From Acidobacteriota bacterium (GTDB taxonomy: Bacteria; Acidobacteriota; Blastocatellia; Pyrinomonadales; Pyrinomonadaceae): a stretch of DNA of 64,000 bases. The notes beneath the pieces are model-generated. The model did no database searches, was not told the DNA's origin, and saw only the letters and a list, made by a program, of their open reading frames with translations. This document shows positions 51,378-60,017 of this stretch, in pieces. Both the position numbers and the translations under genes were made by a program. The stretch covers positions 62,001 through 126,000 of the forward strand of contig QHXI01000049.1 in NCBI GenBank assembly GCA_003222895.1, given 5' to 3'. Position 1 is the stretch's first letter, and the number at the start of each line of letters is the position of its first letter.

Positions 51378-53063
51378 TCACTGCGCTCCCACAATCCGCC
51401 AGTTGTTGTCTGTTTGAGTCGGAATCGTTTTGTTCTTCTCGACCCAATCGATGATCAATTCGCGCACTTCGGCGCTTGAGCGATTAACGACCGGCGCGTC
51501 TTTGTACATCGTGAAGCCGCCGCCGCCGTTAACGCGATAGTTGTTCGTAACTACGCGCAACTTTTGCGTTGGCGAGAGAGGCTGGCCTTTGAACTTTAGA
51601 TTTAGCATGCGCTGACCGAACGGTTTTGTAACGTCAAGGTCATAAGTCACTCCTTGGGCCACGTCGAAGTTGTAGCCAGGGATCCTCGTATCAACTAAGT
51701 CATTCAAACTCTTGCCCGGCTGATATTCTTTGAAGTAACGCGCCGAATGTTCGAGCGCATCTTTCAACTGCTGTCCGGTCAACTCCAAGGTCACCAGAGT
51801 GTTTTCATATTCGTATAGTCCGGCGATGTCGCGCACAGTGACTGCGGCTTTCGGAATGCGTGCCCGATCATTGAAGCACGCGGCCATTGAAACGTCGGCC
51901 TTTCCGGCTTCGAGTTGCACACGCTGAATTAGATCGATGATCGCAGTGTCATGAAAGCGGCAACCTTGGGAAGTCAGCTCTTCGGTTGATTCACCAATCG
52001 CGCGGCCCAACCAGGCTTGTGTTTCTTTGTCATAAGGCTCGCCGAGCTTTGCGATTTCCGAATCGATCTCCGTTTTTTCAGTGACCGGAATTAGGCTGGC
52101 GGATTTTGCGATGACGTGCCAGCTACCCCGGTCATCCTTTTCCAAATAGAGATCGACGCGCGCAACATGGCTGGCCCAACGATTTGCCTGGGTCAAGAGC
52201 ACGCCGTTCACTGAGAGATCATTTACCGGTCGATGCGTGTGTCCCATCAAAATCACATCGACGCCGGGAACCTGACGGGCGATTGCAATCGCAGCGTTCT
52301 CGTTTGGCACTTGTGACGGGTTGGGAATTCCCGTGCGCAGGTCTTCTTCGATGCCCATGTGCATTGCGATCACGACGACGTCAACCTTTTCATCGTGGCG
52401 CAATAACTGGACCCATTTTTTTGCCTCGCTGACAGTTTCGTGGAATTCCAGATGTGCATAGTTCGGTTTGTTCTCCCAATTCGGAATTCCTGGCGTAGTT
52501 AAACCAAGCACGCCGATACGCACGCCCTGAATTTCTTTAACGAGGTAAGGCTTGTAGTGCGTCATGAGCTCGCCGGGTTTGGCGCCTGCGAGCCCGACGC
52601 CGAACTCATCATAAGTATTCGCTGAGAGCCACGGAAATTTTGCTTCGCTGCGCGCCTTCTCCAGCACCTGCAGGCCAAAGTTGTATTCATGATTGCCGAC
52701 GGTCATCGAGTCGTAATGCAGAGCGTTCATCGCGAGCATCATCGGATCGGGCGGCGTGTTGTTGCGTTTGTTGTGAAAATATTCGAGCGGCGTACCCTGG
52801 ATCGTGTCGCCGGAATCAACCAGCAACAGATCGGGATCGTTCTTGCGCGCTTCCTTAATCAGTGTCGCAACTTTCGTGATGCCGACGTTGTCATATTTAT
52901 TCGTGTAGTAATCGATCGGAAACACGCGGCCGTGCATGTCAGTCGTACTGAGGATGACGACGTGCGCGCGCTTGGAGTTGGGTTGCTGGCCCGCGGTGAT
53001 CACAGCGCAGGCCAACAGAACGATTGAGACTGAGATCGAAAGAATTTTCTTGGTTGATTTCAT
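51378..53063 (-). CDS. Secreted 5'-nucleotidase / 2',3'-cyclic phosphodiesterase family metallophosphatase
   Basis: A 561-residue protein. Residues 1-25 form a signal peptide (basic MKSTKK, hydrophobic SVSIVLLACAVIT, then AGQ). The metallophosphatase core has TTDMHG (Asp42/His44), DSGDTIQG, VGNHEYNFG, an AMHMG segment and GHTHRP, so all metal ligands are present. The C-terminal 5'-nucleotidase domain follows (YEYENTLVTLELTGQQLKDALE, NNYRVNGGGGF). It hydrolyses nucleotides or related phosphoesters in the periplasm. I took the Met at 53063 because it begins a good signal peptide; the 17 upstream in-frame residues do not. Confidence 0.87.
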   Translation of the reverse strand: MKSTKKILSISVSIVLLACAVITAGQQPNSKRAHVVILSTTDMHGRVFPIDYYTNKYDNVGITKVATLIKEARKNDPDLLLVDSGDTIQGTPLEYFHNKRNNTPPDPMMLAMNALHYDSMTVGNHEYNFGLQVLEKARSEAKFPWLSANTYDEFGVGLAGAKPGELMTHYKPYLVKEIQGVRIGVLGLTTPGIPNWENKPNYAHLEFHETVSEAKKWVQLLRHDEKVDVVVIAMHMGIEEDLRTGIPNPSQVPNENAAIAIARQVPGVDVILMGHTHRPVNDLSVNGVLLTQANRWASHVARVDLYLEKDDRGSWHVIAKSASLIPVTEKTEIDSEIAKLGEPYDKETQAWLGRAIGESTEELTSQGCRFHDTAIIDLIQRVQLEAGKADVSMAACFNDRARIPKAAVTVRDIAGLYEYENTLVTLELTGQQLKDALEHSARYFKEYQPGKSLNDLVDTRIPGYNFDVAQGVTYDLDVTKPFGQRMLNLKFKGQPLSPTQKLRVVTNNYRVNGGGGFTMYKDAPVVNRSSAEVRELIIDWVEKNKTIPTQTDNNWRIVGAQ

Positions 53064-53144
53064 TAGAAGTGCTGTTCCTGGTGATAAAGGCGTTTCATTC
53101 ACACCTCGCTTCACCGAGATGCCCGAGGATAGTAACCAACTACA

Positions 53145-53232
53145 GAAACCGTTTCAACGGTTTCGGGACAAGCCGTTAAAACGGCTGATTGAAAATCGGG
53201 ACGCGCGTGTTCACCTCGCTAAAGCGAGGTGA
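53145..53232. repeat. Three consecutive near-perfect hairpins
   Basis: Palindromes at 53145-53164 (GAAACCGTT, TC loop), 53171-53186 (AGCCGTT, AA loop) and 53211-53232 (TCACCTCGCT, AA loop). All have 7-10-bp arms and two-base loops, unlike a standard terminator since no T tract follows. They fill the spacer between two minus-strand genes. A partial copy of the third arm (ACACCTCGCTTCACCGAG) lies at 53101. Confidence 0.75.
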
Positions 53233-53246
53233 GAATGAAAGGATAA

Positions 53247-54293
53247 CTAAACGTGTTCGGCAATCGCGGACTCCGCATCCCGCGCGATGGCTCGCAGCGA
53301 AAGGCCGCGATGAACCAACAACGCGACGCCGACAGCCGCCCAGAAAACATCGCGCGCTTTGCGGACGATCGCCAACGTTACGCCGACAACTTCCGTGAAT
53401 TGCAGCACCTTCGAAACTTTTCCGGTGCCGGCTTCGTCAACTCCCATACGCAACGGAATGAATTTGAACGCCATGGTGATGACGCGATTGACGGATTCAA
53501 GAATGAACGCAGTGAACAATGTTGGAGGTTGTTGCGGACTGATGAAGCTTAGCGTGGTGTAAATTTCAATGACACCGGCGAAGTGAAAACAAGCTTCCAA
53601 AAATAAGATTGGCAGAAAACGCGATCCGTTGCGTTGATAAAAACCGTAGACGCGATCTTCAAGACTGCGGCTTTTCGCGACCCATTGTTTGTTCAGTCCT
53701 CGTCTATTTAAGAAACTAGTGGCGCCGCTGATGAATCGCATCTGCTTGCGGATCAGTAGAGCGCCGAGCGCAATCACAATTGCGATCACGGCAAGCGTTA
53801 TCAAGCTCGCGAGTCGCAATCCTTTCGTCAGGCCAAAGCTCAAAAGCAACGCCAGCATTCCTGAGAAAACAAAGACGACAACTGACAGACTGTAGAAAAT
53901 ATTTTCGATCACGATGGCTGAGAATCCCGCCATCAGCGGAATGCGATCGCGAATCAGCGCGGGCTTGGCCGGCTCTGAAATAACAAAGCTGGCGAACGGC
54001 AGAATGTTTCCGATCGCGTCGCCCATCAGGCGCGCGCGCAACGCGTCCCAAAAGCGCAAACGGTACGGTTGCTCGACGCACAGCATCCAGGCAATCGAAC
54101 GAACGATGTGACGAACCGACGAGATCGCGATGATCAGAACGAAGCCCGCGCCTAATCGGCCGACGCCCTCGACGATTTGATCGACGCCTGCTTTCTTGAC
54201 GAAGTAAACGAACAACGCCACGCCGGCGATGGCGAAGACGATCCCAAGCGGCGTGAAAGTTTTTCGGCGTTTCTGTACGGTTGTCTCTGTCAC
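53247..54293 (-). CDS. LPG-synthase-type transmembrane flippase-like protein (UPF0104)
   Basis: A 348-residue integral membrane protein with about eight hydrophobic helices: a first at 14-32, then segments near 50-66, 122-150 and 157-177, and others to 330. The sequence pattern, including SEPAKPALIRDR and a FKFIPLRMGVDEAGT loop, fits the lysylphosphatidylglycerol-synthase transmembrane family (related to MprF N-domains). In other bacteria such proteins move or make aminoacyl-lipids or act on hopanoids; here only the membrane half exists, so synthesis is not supported. It is divergent from the acyl-CoA dehydrogenase. Confidence 0.75.
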   Translation of the reverse strand: MTETTVQKRRKTFTPLGIVFAIAGVALFVYFVKKAGVDQIVEGVGRLGAGFVLIIAISSVRHIVRSIAWMLCVEQPYRLRFWDALRARLMGDAIGNILPFASFVISEPAKPALIRDRIPLMAGFSAIVIENIFYSLSVVVFVFSGMLALLLSFGLTKGLRLASLITLAVIAIVIALGALLIRKQMRFISGATSFLNRRGLNKQWVAKSRSLEDRVYGFYQRNGSRFLPILFLEACFHFAGVIEIYTTLSFISPQQPPTLFTAFILESVNRVITMAFKFIPLRMGVDEAGTGKVSKVLQFTEVVGVTLAIVRKARDVFWAAVGVALLVHRGLSLRAIARDAESAIAEHV

Positions 54294-54447
54294 TTACTTG
54301 TAAGAAACCAACATATGATGTCGGCTGTGGGTTGTCCAAAGAGCAATGTTCGTACCCCGTTAATTGTGACCAAATCGTTAGATTCTGACGCCAATCTCCT
54401 CTGCGTCGCAGTCGGACAAATCCGACACGTGGATGAGTCTAATAGAC

Positions 54448-54733
54448 TGGAGCGCAAGCGTCCCGCTTGCAAGCGTGAGCAAGCGAGGGTGCTCCGGGAA
54501 ATTTGTGTTTCTGGGAAAGGGAATCGTCCCGGAGCGACGAAATGTTTATAGCCAGGCGAGCTAAAACTTTTCTCCAGCTCCCGGAGGAGCGGAAGGTTTC
54601 AGGATTAACATTCGGCTCCTCCGGAGCCGGGTGCGCATGAGGGCGGTTGCAAACTATAAACATGTGGCCGCTCCGCGGCCAAGAACATCATTCAGAATTA
54701 CTCCACTCAGCAAGCGAGGACGCTTGCACTCCA
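54448..54733. repeat. Nested palindromic element of about 290 bp with inverted ends
   Basis: The ends, TGGAGCGCAAGCGTCCCGCT (from 54448) and the matching right arm ending at 54733, are inverted copies of 23-24 bp with one substitution and one indel. Inside lie a 9-bp inverted pair (GCTCCGGGA 54491, TCCCGGAGC 54527), a 10-bp pair (ATGTTTATAG 54542, CTATAAACAT 54654), and three hairpins at 54577-54590, 54613-54629 and 54665-54681, two of which share a TCC loop. It occupies most of the 530-bp spacer between divergent genes. No ORF of a mobile element is inside; it could be a non-autonomous element or a REP-like cluster. Confidence 0.8.
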
Positions 54734-54748
54734 ATCAGACTTTCGTTT

Positions 54749-54778
54749 TTGCGTTTTGCTTAGTCGGTTGATTATCAT
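54749..54778 (+). promoter_or_regulatory. Candidate sigma-70-type promoter for the acyl-CoA dehydrogenase
   Basis: TTGCGT (54749-54754) and TATCAT (54773-54778) with an 18-bp spacer lie about 45 bp before the ATG at 54824 and just outside the palindromic element. Both boxes match four of six consensus bases. This is a weak pattern call; no transcript data exist. Confidence 0.3.
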
Positions 54779-54823
54779 GTCGATTCAAATATCGACCAGC
54801 AATTTTCCCGCGGTTCGTACATC

Positions 54824-56005
54824 ATGACTCAAACTCAAACTGCAATTGAACAATCGTTCGCGCGTCCGCTGACGACGCTTTCTGAAGATGAACAGATGTT
54901 TCGCGATAGCGTGCGCGAATTTGCCGAAGGCGAGATTCGCAAACGCGTCGAACAGATGGACGAGCAGGGTTACCTGGAACCTGCGTTAATGAAACAATGC
55001 TTCGACTTGGGGCTGATGGGAATTGAAACGCCGGAAGAATTCGGCGGCGCGGGCGGCTCGTTCTTCCAGGCGATTCTGGCGGTCGAAGAGCTTTCGCGCG
55101 TCGATGCATCGGTGGGCGTGTTCGTCGACGTGCAAAATACTTTGGTTAATAACGCAATCTTCAAGTGGGCGAATCCTCAGCAGAAGAAAAGATATCTGAC
55201 GCAATTGGCTGCTGAAAAAGTCGGGGCCTACGCTTTGAGTGAAGCCGGATCCGGCTCGGACGCCTTTGCGATGCAGACGCGCGCAGTCGATAACGGCGAT
55301 CATTTCGTTTTGAATGGCCGCAAACTTTGGATCACGAATGGTAAGGAAGCCGAGATTTTCGTTTTGTTCGCGAACGCGAATCCGGAAGCTGGCTATCGCG
55401 GCATCACTGCGTTTATCGTCGAGAAGAGCTTCGAAGGATTCACCGTCGGTAAGAAAGAAAACAAGCTCGGCATTCGCGCGTCGTCGACGACTGAATTGAT
55501 TTTGGAAGACTGCAAGGTGCCGACGGAAAACGTGCTCGGCGAGGTTGGCAAGGGTTACAAAACTTCGATTGAAACACTGAACGAAGGACGCATCGGCATT
55601 GGCGCGCAGATGATTGGGATCGCGCGCGGCGCTTTGGAGAGCTCGCTTCGCTACACGACTGAGCGGCAGCAATTCGGCAAGAGCATCAACGAATTTCAGG
55701 GCGTGCAATTTCAACTCGCGGACATGGCCACGGAATTGGAAGCCGCGCGGCTGATGGTTTATAACGCGGCGCGCATGAAAGACGCCGGACAGAACTTTGT
55801 TAAGGAAGCCGCGATGGCTAAGCTTTATTCGTCGCGCGCCGCTGAAAAGATCACTTCGAAGGCTATTGAACTTTACGGCGGTTATGGTTACGTCAAAGAT
55901 TATCCGGTCGAGAAGTACTGGCGCGATTCGAAGATCGGCTCGATCTATGAAGGCACTTCGAACATGCAGTTGCAGACGATCGCGAAACTGATCATTAAGA
56001 ATTGA
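54824..56005 (+). CDS. Acyl-CoA dehydrogenase
   Basis: A 393-residue flavoenzyme of short/branched-chain acyl-CoA dehydrogenase type. LSEAGSGSDAFAMQT and LWITNGKEAEIFVLFA bind FAD and substrate, ERQQFGKSINEFQGVQFQLADMA is the C-terminal signature, and YEGTSNMQLQTIAK carries the catalytic Glu376. It oxidises acyl-CoA to enoyl-CoA in the cytoplasm, consistent with the branched-chain E1 downstream (amino-acid degradation). All domains are full length. An 8-bp repeat array begins at its stop codon. Confidence 0.9.
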   Translation: MTQTQTAIEQSFARPLTTLSEDEQMFRDSVREFAEGEIRKRVEQMDEQGYLEPALMKQCFDLGLMGIETPEEFGGAGGSFFQAILAVEELSRVDASVGVFVDVQNTLVNNAIFKWANPQQKKRYLTQLAAEKVGAYALSEAGSGSDAFAMQTRAVDNGDHFVLNGRKLWITNGKEAEIFVLFANANPEAGYRGITAFIVEKSFEGFTVGKKENKLGIRASSTTELILEDCKVPTENVLGEVGKGYKTSIETLNEGRIGIGAQMIGIARGALESSLRYTTERQQFGKSINEFQGVQFQLADMATELEAARLMVYNAARMKDAGQNFVKEAAMAKLYSSRAAEKITSKAIELYGGYGYVKDYPVEKYWRDSKIGSIYEGTSNMQLQTIAKLIIKN

Positions 56006-56094
56006 TCCATTGATCCATTGGATCATTGAATTACACATCAATGAGTCAATGAATAAATGAACCAATGAATCAATGAGCAAATGAAACAATGAGT
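56005..56094. repeat. 8-bp repeat array: three inverted copies, then seven direct copies
   Basis: Three copies of ATCCATTG-like units (56005-56028) are followed, after 10 bp, by seven CAATGARY-like units with an exact 8-bp period (56039-56094). The second set is the reverse complement of the first in consensus. Each direct unit has an ATG (56041, 56049, 56057, 56065, 56073, 56081, 56089), and each of the first six reads three codons and then a TGA that overlaps the next unit's ATG. The seventh ATG starts the next gene. Too short-period for a CRISPR. Confidence 0.9.
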
Positions 56095-56397
56095 CAATCT
56101 CGCATCGAAGTTTTCGAACAAATGCTCGTCGCCGATCCGGCGAACACGATGGTCTTGTTCGGGTTAGCGAAGGAATACGAGAAGGCCGGCGACGATCGGA
56201 AATTGATCGAGACGCTGGAGCGTTACCTCGCGAGTGCGGACGATGAAGGCAACGCGTATGGCATGTTGGCGCGGGCCTTTGAACGAACCAAACGGATCGA
56301 CAAGGCGCGCGAAGCCTATCAACGGGGCGTTGAAGTAGCCATGGCCCACGGTCATCCGGGCATGGCGGAAGAGTATCGACAGATGTTGGAAAATTGA
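56089..56397 (+). CDS. Small TPR (tetratricopeptide) protein
   Basis: A 102-residue protein of about two and a half TPR units: VLFGLAKEYEKAGDDRKLIETLERYL, then AYGMLARAFERTKRIDKAREAYQRGVEVA show the W/L-G-A/Y-A-F pattern. It is cytoplasmic, with no signal peptide. TPRs mediate protein-protein contact; the partner is unknown. Its ATG lies in the last unit of the 8-bp repeat array and no Shine-Dalgarno is seen, so translation may depend on reinitiation from the upstream mini-ORFs. Confidence 0.75.
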   Translation: MSQSRIEVFEQMLVADPANTMVLFGLAKEYEKAGDDRKLIETLERYLASADDEGNAYGMLARAFERTKRIDKAREAYQRGVEVAMAHGHPGMAEEYRQMLEN

Positions 56398-56420
56398 TTT
56401 TGAGTGCCGTTAGGCATGAA

Positions 56421-56549
56421 ATATTTATAGGTCCGCTGATATCTCTGTTTTCACAGCCCATTTATGGGCTACAGAAATATTTCGCTCCTATAAAGGAGCT
56501 TGAGTATTTTCTCCACCGCAGGGCCATAAATATTTTGCCGCTCTGCGGC
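56421..56549. repeat. Second modular palindromic element
   Basis: Contains ATATTTATAG (56421) and its near-complement CCATAAATAT (to 56533), and hairpins AGCCCAT-TT-ATGGGCT (56455-56470), GCTCCT-ATAA-AGGAGC (56484-56499) and GCCGC-TCT-GCGGC (56537-56549). The last lies 12 bp before the ATG of the E1 gene. The motif order and loops resemble the larger element at 54448. It fills the 164-bp spacer between the TPR and E1 genes. Confidence 0.75.
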
Positions 56550-56561
56550 TAAGAAGCAATC

Positions 56562-58826
56562 ATGAGCGACACGAAGGTTCTCAGACTTGTAAAGAAATCT
56601 GAAGACGGCTTGCCCGAAAAGGCCTTCACCGCGAAGACTGTGGCGAAGGCAGAGCCTAAAGCGTCTCCGATTACCGTCTTGAAACCTGCGCCTTCTCGCA
56701 GAGCGCCGAAGCCGCCAAAGCAAAGACGGGAGAGAGAACTGCCAAAGCTCAGCCGCGAAGAAATGCTGAAGATGTTTCGCACGATGTATGCATCACGGCG
56801 GCTCGACGACAAAGAAATTCAGATGAAGGGCCAGAACCGCATCTTTTTTCAGATCAGCGGCGCCGGTCATGAAGCGATTCTGACCGCGGCTGGAATGTGC
56901 TTGAAGCCGGGCCACGATTGGTTCTATCCGTACTATCGCGATCGCGCGTTATGCTTGCAGTTGGGAATGACGCCGCTCGAGATGCTGCTCGAGTCGGTTG
57001 GCGCTGAAGCTGATCCAAATTCGCACGGCCGGCAGATGCCTTCGCATTGGGGCCACAAAAAACTCAACATCGTTTCGCAGTCATCGCCGACGGGCACTCA
57101 ACTCTTGCAGGCGGTCGGGTGTGCTGAAGCGGGTTATCGCATCAAGCTGGTCAAGGAACTGAAGAAGCGCACCAGGAAATTTCATAACGATGAAGTAGTT
57201 TATGTTTCGCTCGGCGATGGCACATCGAGCGAAGGCGAGTTCTGGGAAGCCTTGAACACCGCGTGCAATTTGCGTCTGCCGGTTGTGTTTCTGCTTGAAG
57301 ACAACGGCTACGCGATCAGCGTCCCGGTTGAAGTACAGACCGCGGGCGGCGATGTCTCGAAATTGATTTCGGGATTTCCGAATCTCTACCGGCAACGCTG
57401 CGACGGCACCGATCCAGTTGAATCGTTAGCCGTGATGCGCCGCGCGGTTGATAACTGTCGCAAGAATCGCGGGCCTTCATTTGTTCACGCGAAAGTTATC
57501 CGGCCGTATTCGCATTCGCTTTCAGATGATGAAAAGCTTTATCGCGCCGAGGCGGAACGCGTCGCCGATGCTGAACACGATCCGATTAAGCGGCTCGGCG
57601 CTTTGATGGTTCAGGAAGGCGCCAGCGTTGACGAGCTGCAGAACATCAAAGACGAAATCGACCGCGAGATCAGCGAGGCTGCCGACAAAGCCCTCGCCAG
57701 TCCACAGCCGGCTGCGGAAACGGTGATGGATTTCATCTACTCGCCGACTGTCGATCCGACTTCAAAAGAATTCGACACCGAAGACCGCGTCGAGCTGAGC
57801 GGCAATCCCGGCACGATGGTCGATCTCATCAATCGCTGTATGCACGCAGAGATGAAACGCGATCCCCGCATGCTGGTGTTCGGCGAAGACGTGGCCGATT
57901 GTTCGCGCGAGAAATCTCTGGAAGAGGTGAAGGGCAAAGGCGGCGTTTTCAAAGTTACGGCGAACCTGCAGCGCGAGTTTGGCAGTGCTCGCGTTTACAA
58001 CTCGCCGCTTGCCGAAGCGAACATTGTCGGCCGGGCGATCGGTCTGGCGACGCGCGGACTGAAGCCGGTGGTCGAGATCCAGTTCTTTGATTATATCTGG
58101 CCAGCTTTTCATCAAATTCGCAACGAATTGGCGTTGATGCGTTGGCGATCGGGCAATGAATTTTCATCGCCAATGGTGATTCGCGTTCCCGTGGGTGGTT
58201 ATCTGAAAGGCGGCGCTATCTATCACTCGCAATCGGGCGTGTCTCTCTTCACCCAGATTCCCGGACTGCGCGTGGTCTATCCGTCGAACGCGCTGGACGC
58301 AAATGGATTGCTGCGCACTTCGATTCGCTGTGACGATCCGGTTATTTTCCTTGAGCACAAACACCTGTATCGCCAGGCCTACAACAAATCGCCTTATCCC
58401 GGCGACGACTTCATGATTCCGTTTGGCAAAGCAAAGACGGTGCGCGAAGGAACTGACATTTCGATCATTACCTATGGTGCGCTGGTCCAACGCTCAGTCG
58501 TGGCCGCGAAGGAAGCCGAGAAGCAAGGCATCAGCGTTGAGATAATCGATCTGCGCACGATGAGTCCTTACGACTGGAACGCAATCGCCGAATCAGTGAA
58601 GAAGACTTCGCGGGTGATCGTAGCGCACGAAGATTCTCTATCGTGGGGATACGGTGCAGAGATCGCCGCGCGTATTTCAAATGAACTCTTCGATTATCTC
58701 GACGCTCCAGTTCAAAGAGTAGCCGCGCTCGACACGTTTGTCGCTTACGCGCCGCAACTGGAAGACGCAATCCTGCCGCAGAGCGCGGATGTGTTGAAGG
58801 CGATCGTGGAACTGCGTGGTTACTAG
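56562..58826 (+). CDS. Fused 2-oxoacid dehydrogenase E1 (alpha-beta fusion, branched-chain type)
   Basis: A 754-residue ThDP enzyme in which the alpha and beta subunits are joined. Residues 1-60 are a basic Ala/Pro-rich leader; the alpha part (to about 400) has the ThDP motif [15 protein letters not shown] and closing EDNGYAISV; the beta part (from about 415) has [29 protein letters not shown] and [11 protein letters not shown]. It decarboxylates branched-chain 2-oxoacids (2-oxoisovalerate type) and passes the acyl group to E2; E2 and E3 are not in this window. The acyl-CoA dehydrogenase upstream could oxidise the product. Confidence 0.88.
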   Translation: MSDTKVLRLVKKSEDGLPEKAFTAKTVAKAEPKASPITVLKPAPSRRAPKPPKQRRERELPKLSREEMLKMFRTMYASRRLDDKEIQMKGQNRIFFQISGAGHEAILTAAGMCLKPGHDWFYPYYRDRALCLQLGMTPLEMLLESVGAEADPNSHGRQMPSHWGHKKLNIVSQSSPTGTQLLQAVGCAEAGYRIKLVKELKKRTRKFHNDEVVYVSLGDGTSSEGEFWEALNTACNLRLPVVFLLEDNGYAISVPVEVQTAGGDVSKLISGFPNLYRQRCDGTDPVESLAVMRRAVDNCRKNRGPSFVHAKVIRPYSHSLSDDEKLYRAEAERVADAEHDPIKRLGALMVQEGASVDELQNIKDEIDREISEAADKALASPQPAAETVMDFIYSPTVDPTSKEFDTEDRVELSGNPGTMVDLINRCMHAEMKRDPRMLVFGEDVADCSREKSLEEVKGKGGVFKVTANLQREFGSARVYNSPLAEANIVGRAIGLATRGLKPVVEIQFFDYIWPAFHQIRNELALMRWRSGNEFSSPMVIRVPVGGYLKGGAIYHSQSGVSLFTQIPGLRVVYPSNALDANGLLRTSIRCDDPVIFLEHKHLYRQAYNKSPYPGDDFMIPFGKAKTVREGTDISIITYGALVQRSVVAAKEAEKQGISVEIIDLRTMSPYDWNAIAESVKKTSRVIVAHEDSLSWGYGAEIAARISNELFDYLDAPVQRVAALDTFVAYAPQLEDAILPQSADVLKAIVELRGY

Positions 58827-58840
58827 CCTCGTAGCCTCCC

Positions 58841-59192
58841 ATGAAACTACCAAACGGAAAGCTAGCAATTGTAGATATCCGAAAATTGCGGGATTACTGT
58901 CTAAATACGGATAATCCTCGCGGTAGTGCCGAAGGCAAGAGTATTTGCGCGGGTACTTGGAATCACAGTCAGCGCCGCGTCGGAGTTGCGCAATAAGCTC
59001 CTGGAAATTGCAGCCACAGAAGACACCAAGGAAGGCGGGCTTGATCTTTATGGCCAACGATATACGATAGACTTCACGATGGCTACCGAGACTGGAAAGG
59101 CCAACGTTCGAAGTGGATGGATAATCCTGCACGGCGAAAGCAGGCCGCGTTTGACCACTTGTTACGTGAAGAAGAGAAAACGCAATGGATAG
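58841..59192 (+). pseudogene. Frameshifted DUF6883-like gene
   Basis: Reading from ATG 58841 gives MKLPNGKLAIVDIRKLRDYC and on to NPRG, and a second frame from 58926 continues as PKARVFARVLGI and ends CYVKKRKRNG. Joined, with one base skipped near 58925-58928 (PRGS, then PKARVF), they match what I remember of the DUF6883 pattern (ending in a RLTTCYV-type motif) at the expected length of about 117 residues. So a single extra base interrupts it. It may be a true pseudogene, an assembly error or, less likely, programmed frameshifting. It overlaps the next gene by 8 bp, as expected for a coupled pair. Confidence 0.7.
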
Positions 59193-59415
59193 GAATAAGA
59201 TTAAACTGCTAGATACGGTCGCACTCATTGACGACTTACCTGAGCGTAAGCTAAAGCGTGGCGAAGTTGGAACAGTTGTCGAACTTCTCGCGCCCGACGT
59301 TTTCGAAGTGGAGTTTTCGGATGACGACGGAGAGACATACGCTGAACTCGCTTTACCCGCGGAAAAGTTGATCGTGCTTCACAATCAAGGTGAGAAGTTG
59401 AAAATCGTTGCCTAA
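59185..59415 (+). CDS. DUF4926-like small protein
   Basis: A 76-residue protein: IKLLDTVALIDDLPERKLKR, GEVGTVVELLAPDVFEVEF and a DDDGETYAELALP segment match the DUF4926 pattern as I know it, a small beta-barrel-like domain often beside DUF6883. Together they look like a two-gene module of unknown function, possibly an antitoxin/immunity-like pair. Its partner upstream is frameshifted. The ATG at 59185 lies within the partner's end. Confidence 0.7.
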   Translation: MDRNKIKLLDTVALIDDLPERKLKRGEVGTVVELLAPDVFEVEFSDDDGETYAELALPAEKLIVLHNQGEKLKIVA

Positions 59416-59459
59416 CTACATGCGAACACCTTCGACTTCTTTTCTTCGCTTCCCCTTCG

Positions 59460-60017
59460 ATGACTCCGAAATTTTTCAAATCACCTTCCGATTTCCGCAA
59501 GTGGCTCGCCGCCAATCATTCCAAATCAAAAGAGCTCTGGGTCGGCTTCCACAAAAAGAATTCAGGCAAGCCCAGCATCACCTGGCCTGAGTCCGTCGAT
59601 GAAGCGCTCTGCTTCGGTTGGATCGACGGCATTCGCAAGCGCATCGATGACGACAGTTACGTGATTCGTTTCACGCCGCGCAGACCCGGCAGCGTCTGGA
59701 GCGCGGTGAATATTCGCAATGTTGAGCGATTGATTAATGAAAAGCGAATGCAGCCCGCCGGATTGAAGGCATATGGCGCGCGAAAGGAAGATCGCTCCGG
59801 CATCTATTCCTACGAACAACGAAGTCCTGAACTCACGGAGCCCTACGCCGGGATCTTCAAGCGCAACCAAGCCGCCTGGAAATTCTTTCAGGCTCAGCCG
59901 CCGTCATACCGAAAGATGATGAACTGGTGGATTGTCAGCGCGAAACTGGAGCAGACAAGGCGTAATCGACTTAACCAACTCATCGAAGCATCAGCTGAGA
60001 GAAGACGGATCAGTTAA
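59460..60017 (+). CDS. YdeI/OmpD-associated family protein
   Basis: A 185-residue soluble protein. FFKSPSDFRKWLAANHSKSK, ELWVGFHKKNSGKPSITWPE, EALCFGWIDGIRKRIDDDSY and RFTPRRPGSVWSAVN are the hallmarks of the YdeI/YyaQ-like family (bacteriocin-protection annotation). Biochemical function is not established; some members protect against cationic peptides. It has no signal peptide and stands alone, with a 324-bp spacer before bactofilin. Confidence 0.82.
   Translation: MTPKFFKSPSDFRKWLAANHSKSKELWVGFHKKNSGKPSITWPESVDEALCFGWIDGIRKRIDDDSYVIRFTPRRPGSVWSAVNIRNVERLINEKRMQPAGLKAYGARKEDRSGIYSYEQRSPELTEPYAGIFKRNQAAWKFFQAQPPSYRKMMNWWIVSAKLEQTRRNRLNQLIEASAERRRIS

Noticed and set aside
56005-56094. CRISPR array
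   Set aside because: The repeat unit is only 8 bp with no spacers, and no cas gene is near.
54986-56461. Long open frame (491 codons) on the minus strand
   Set aside because: It lies antisense to a convincing acyl-CoA dehydrogenase, the TPR gene and the repeat array, has no family pattern, and is explained by codon bias of the plus-strand gene.
58841-58996. A separate 51-codon gene before the DUF6883-like part
   Set aside because: Its first 28 codons join the downstream frame to form one known pattern, and the rest has no similarity, so a frameshifted single gene is more likely.
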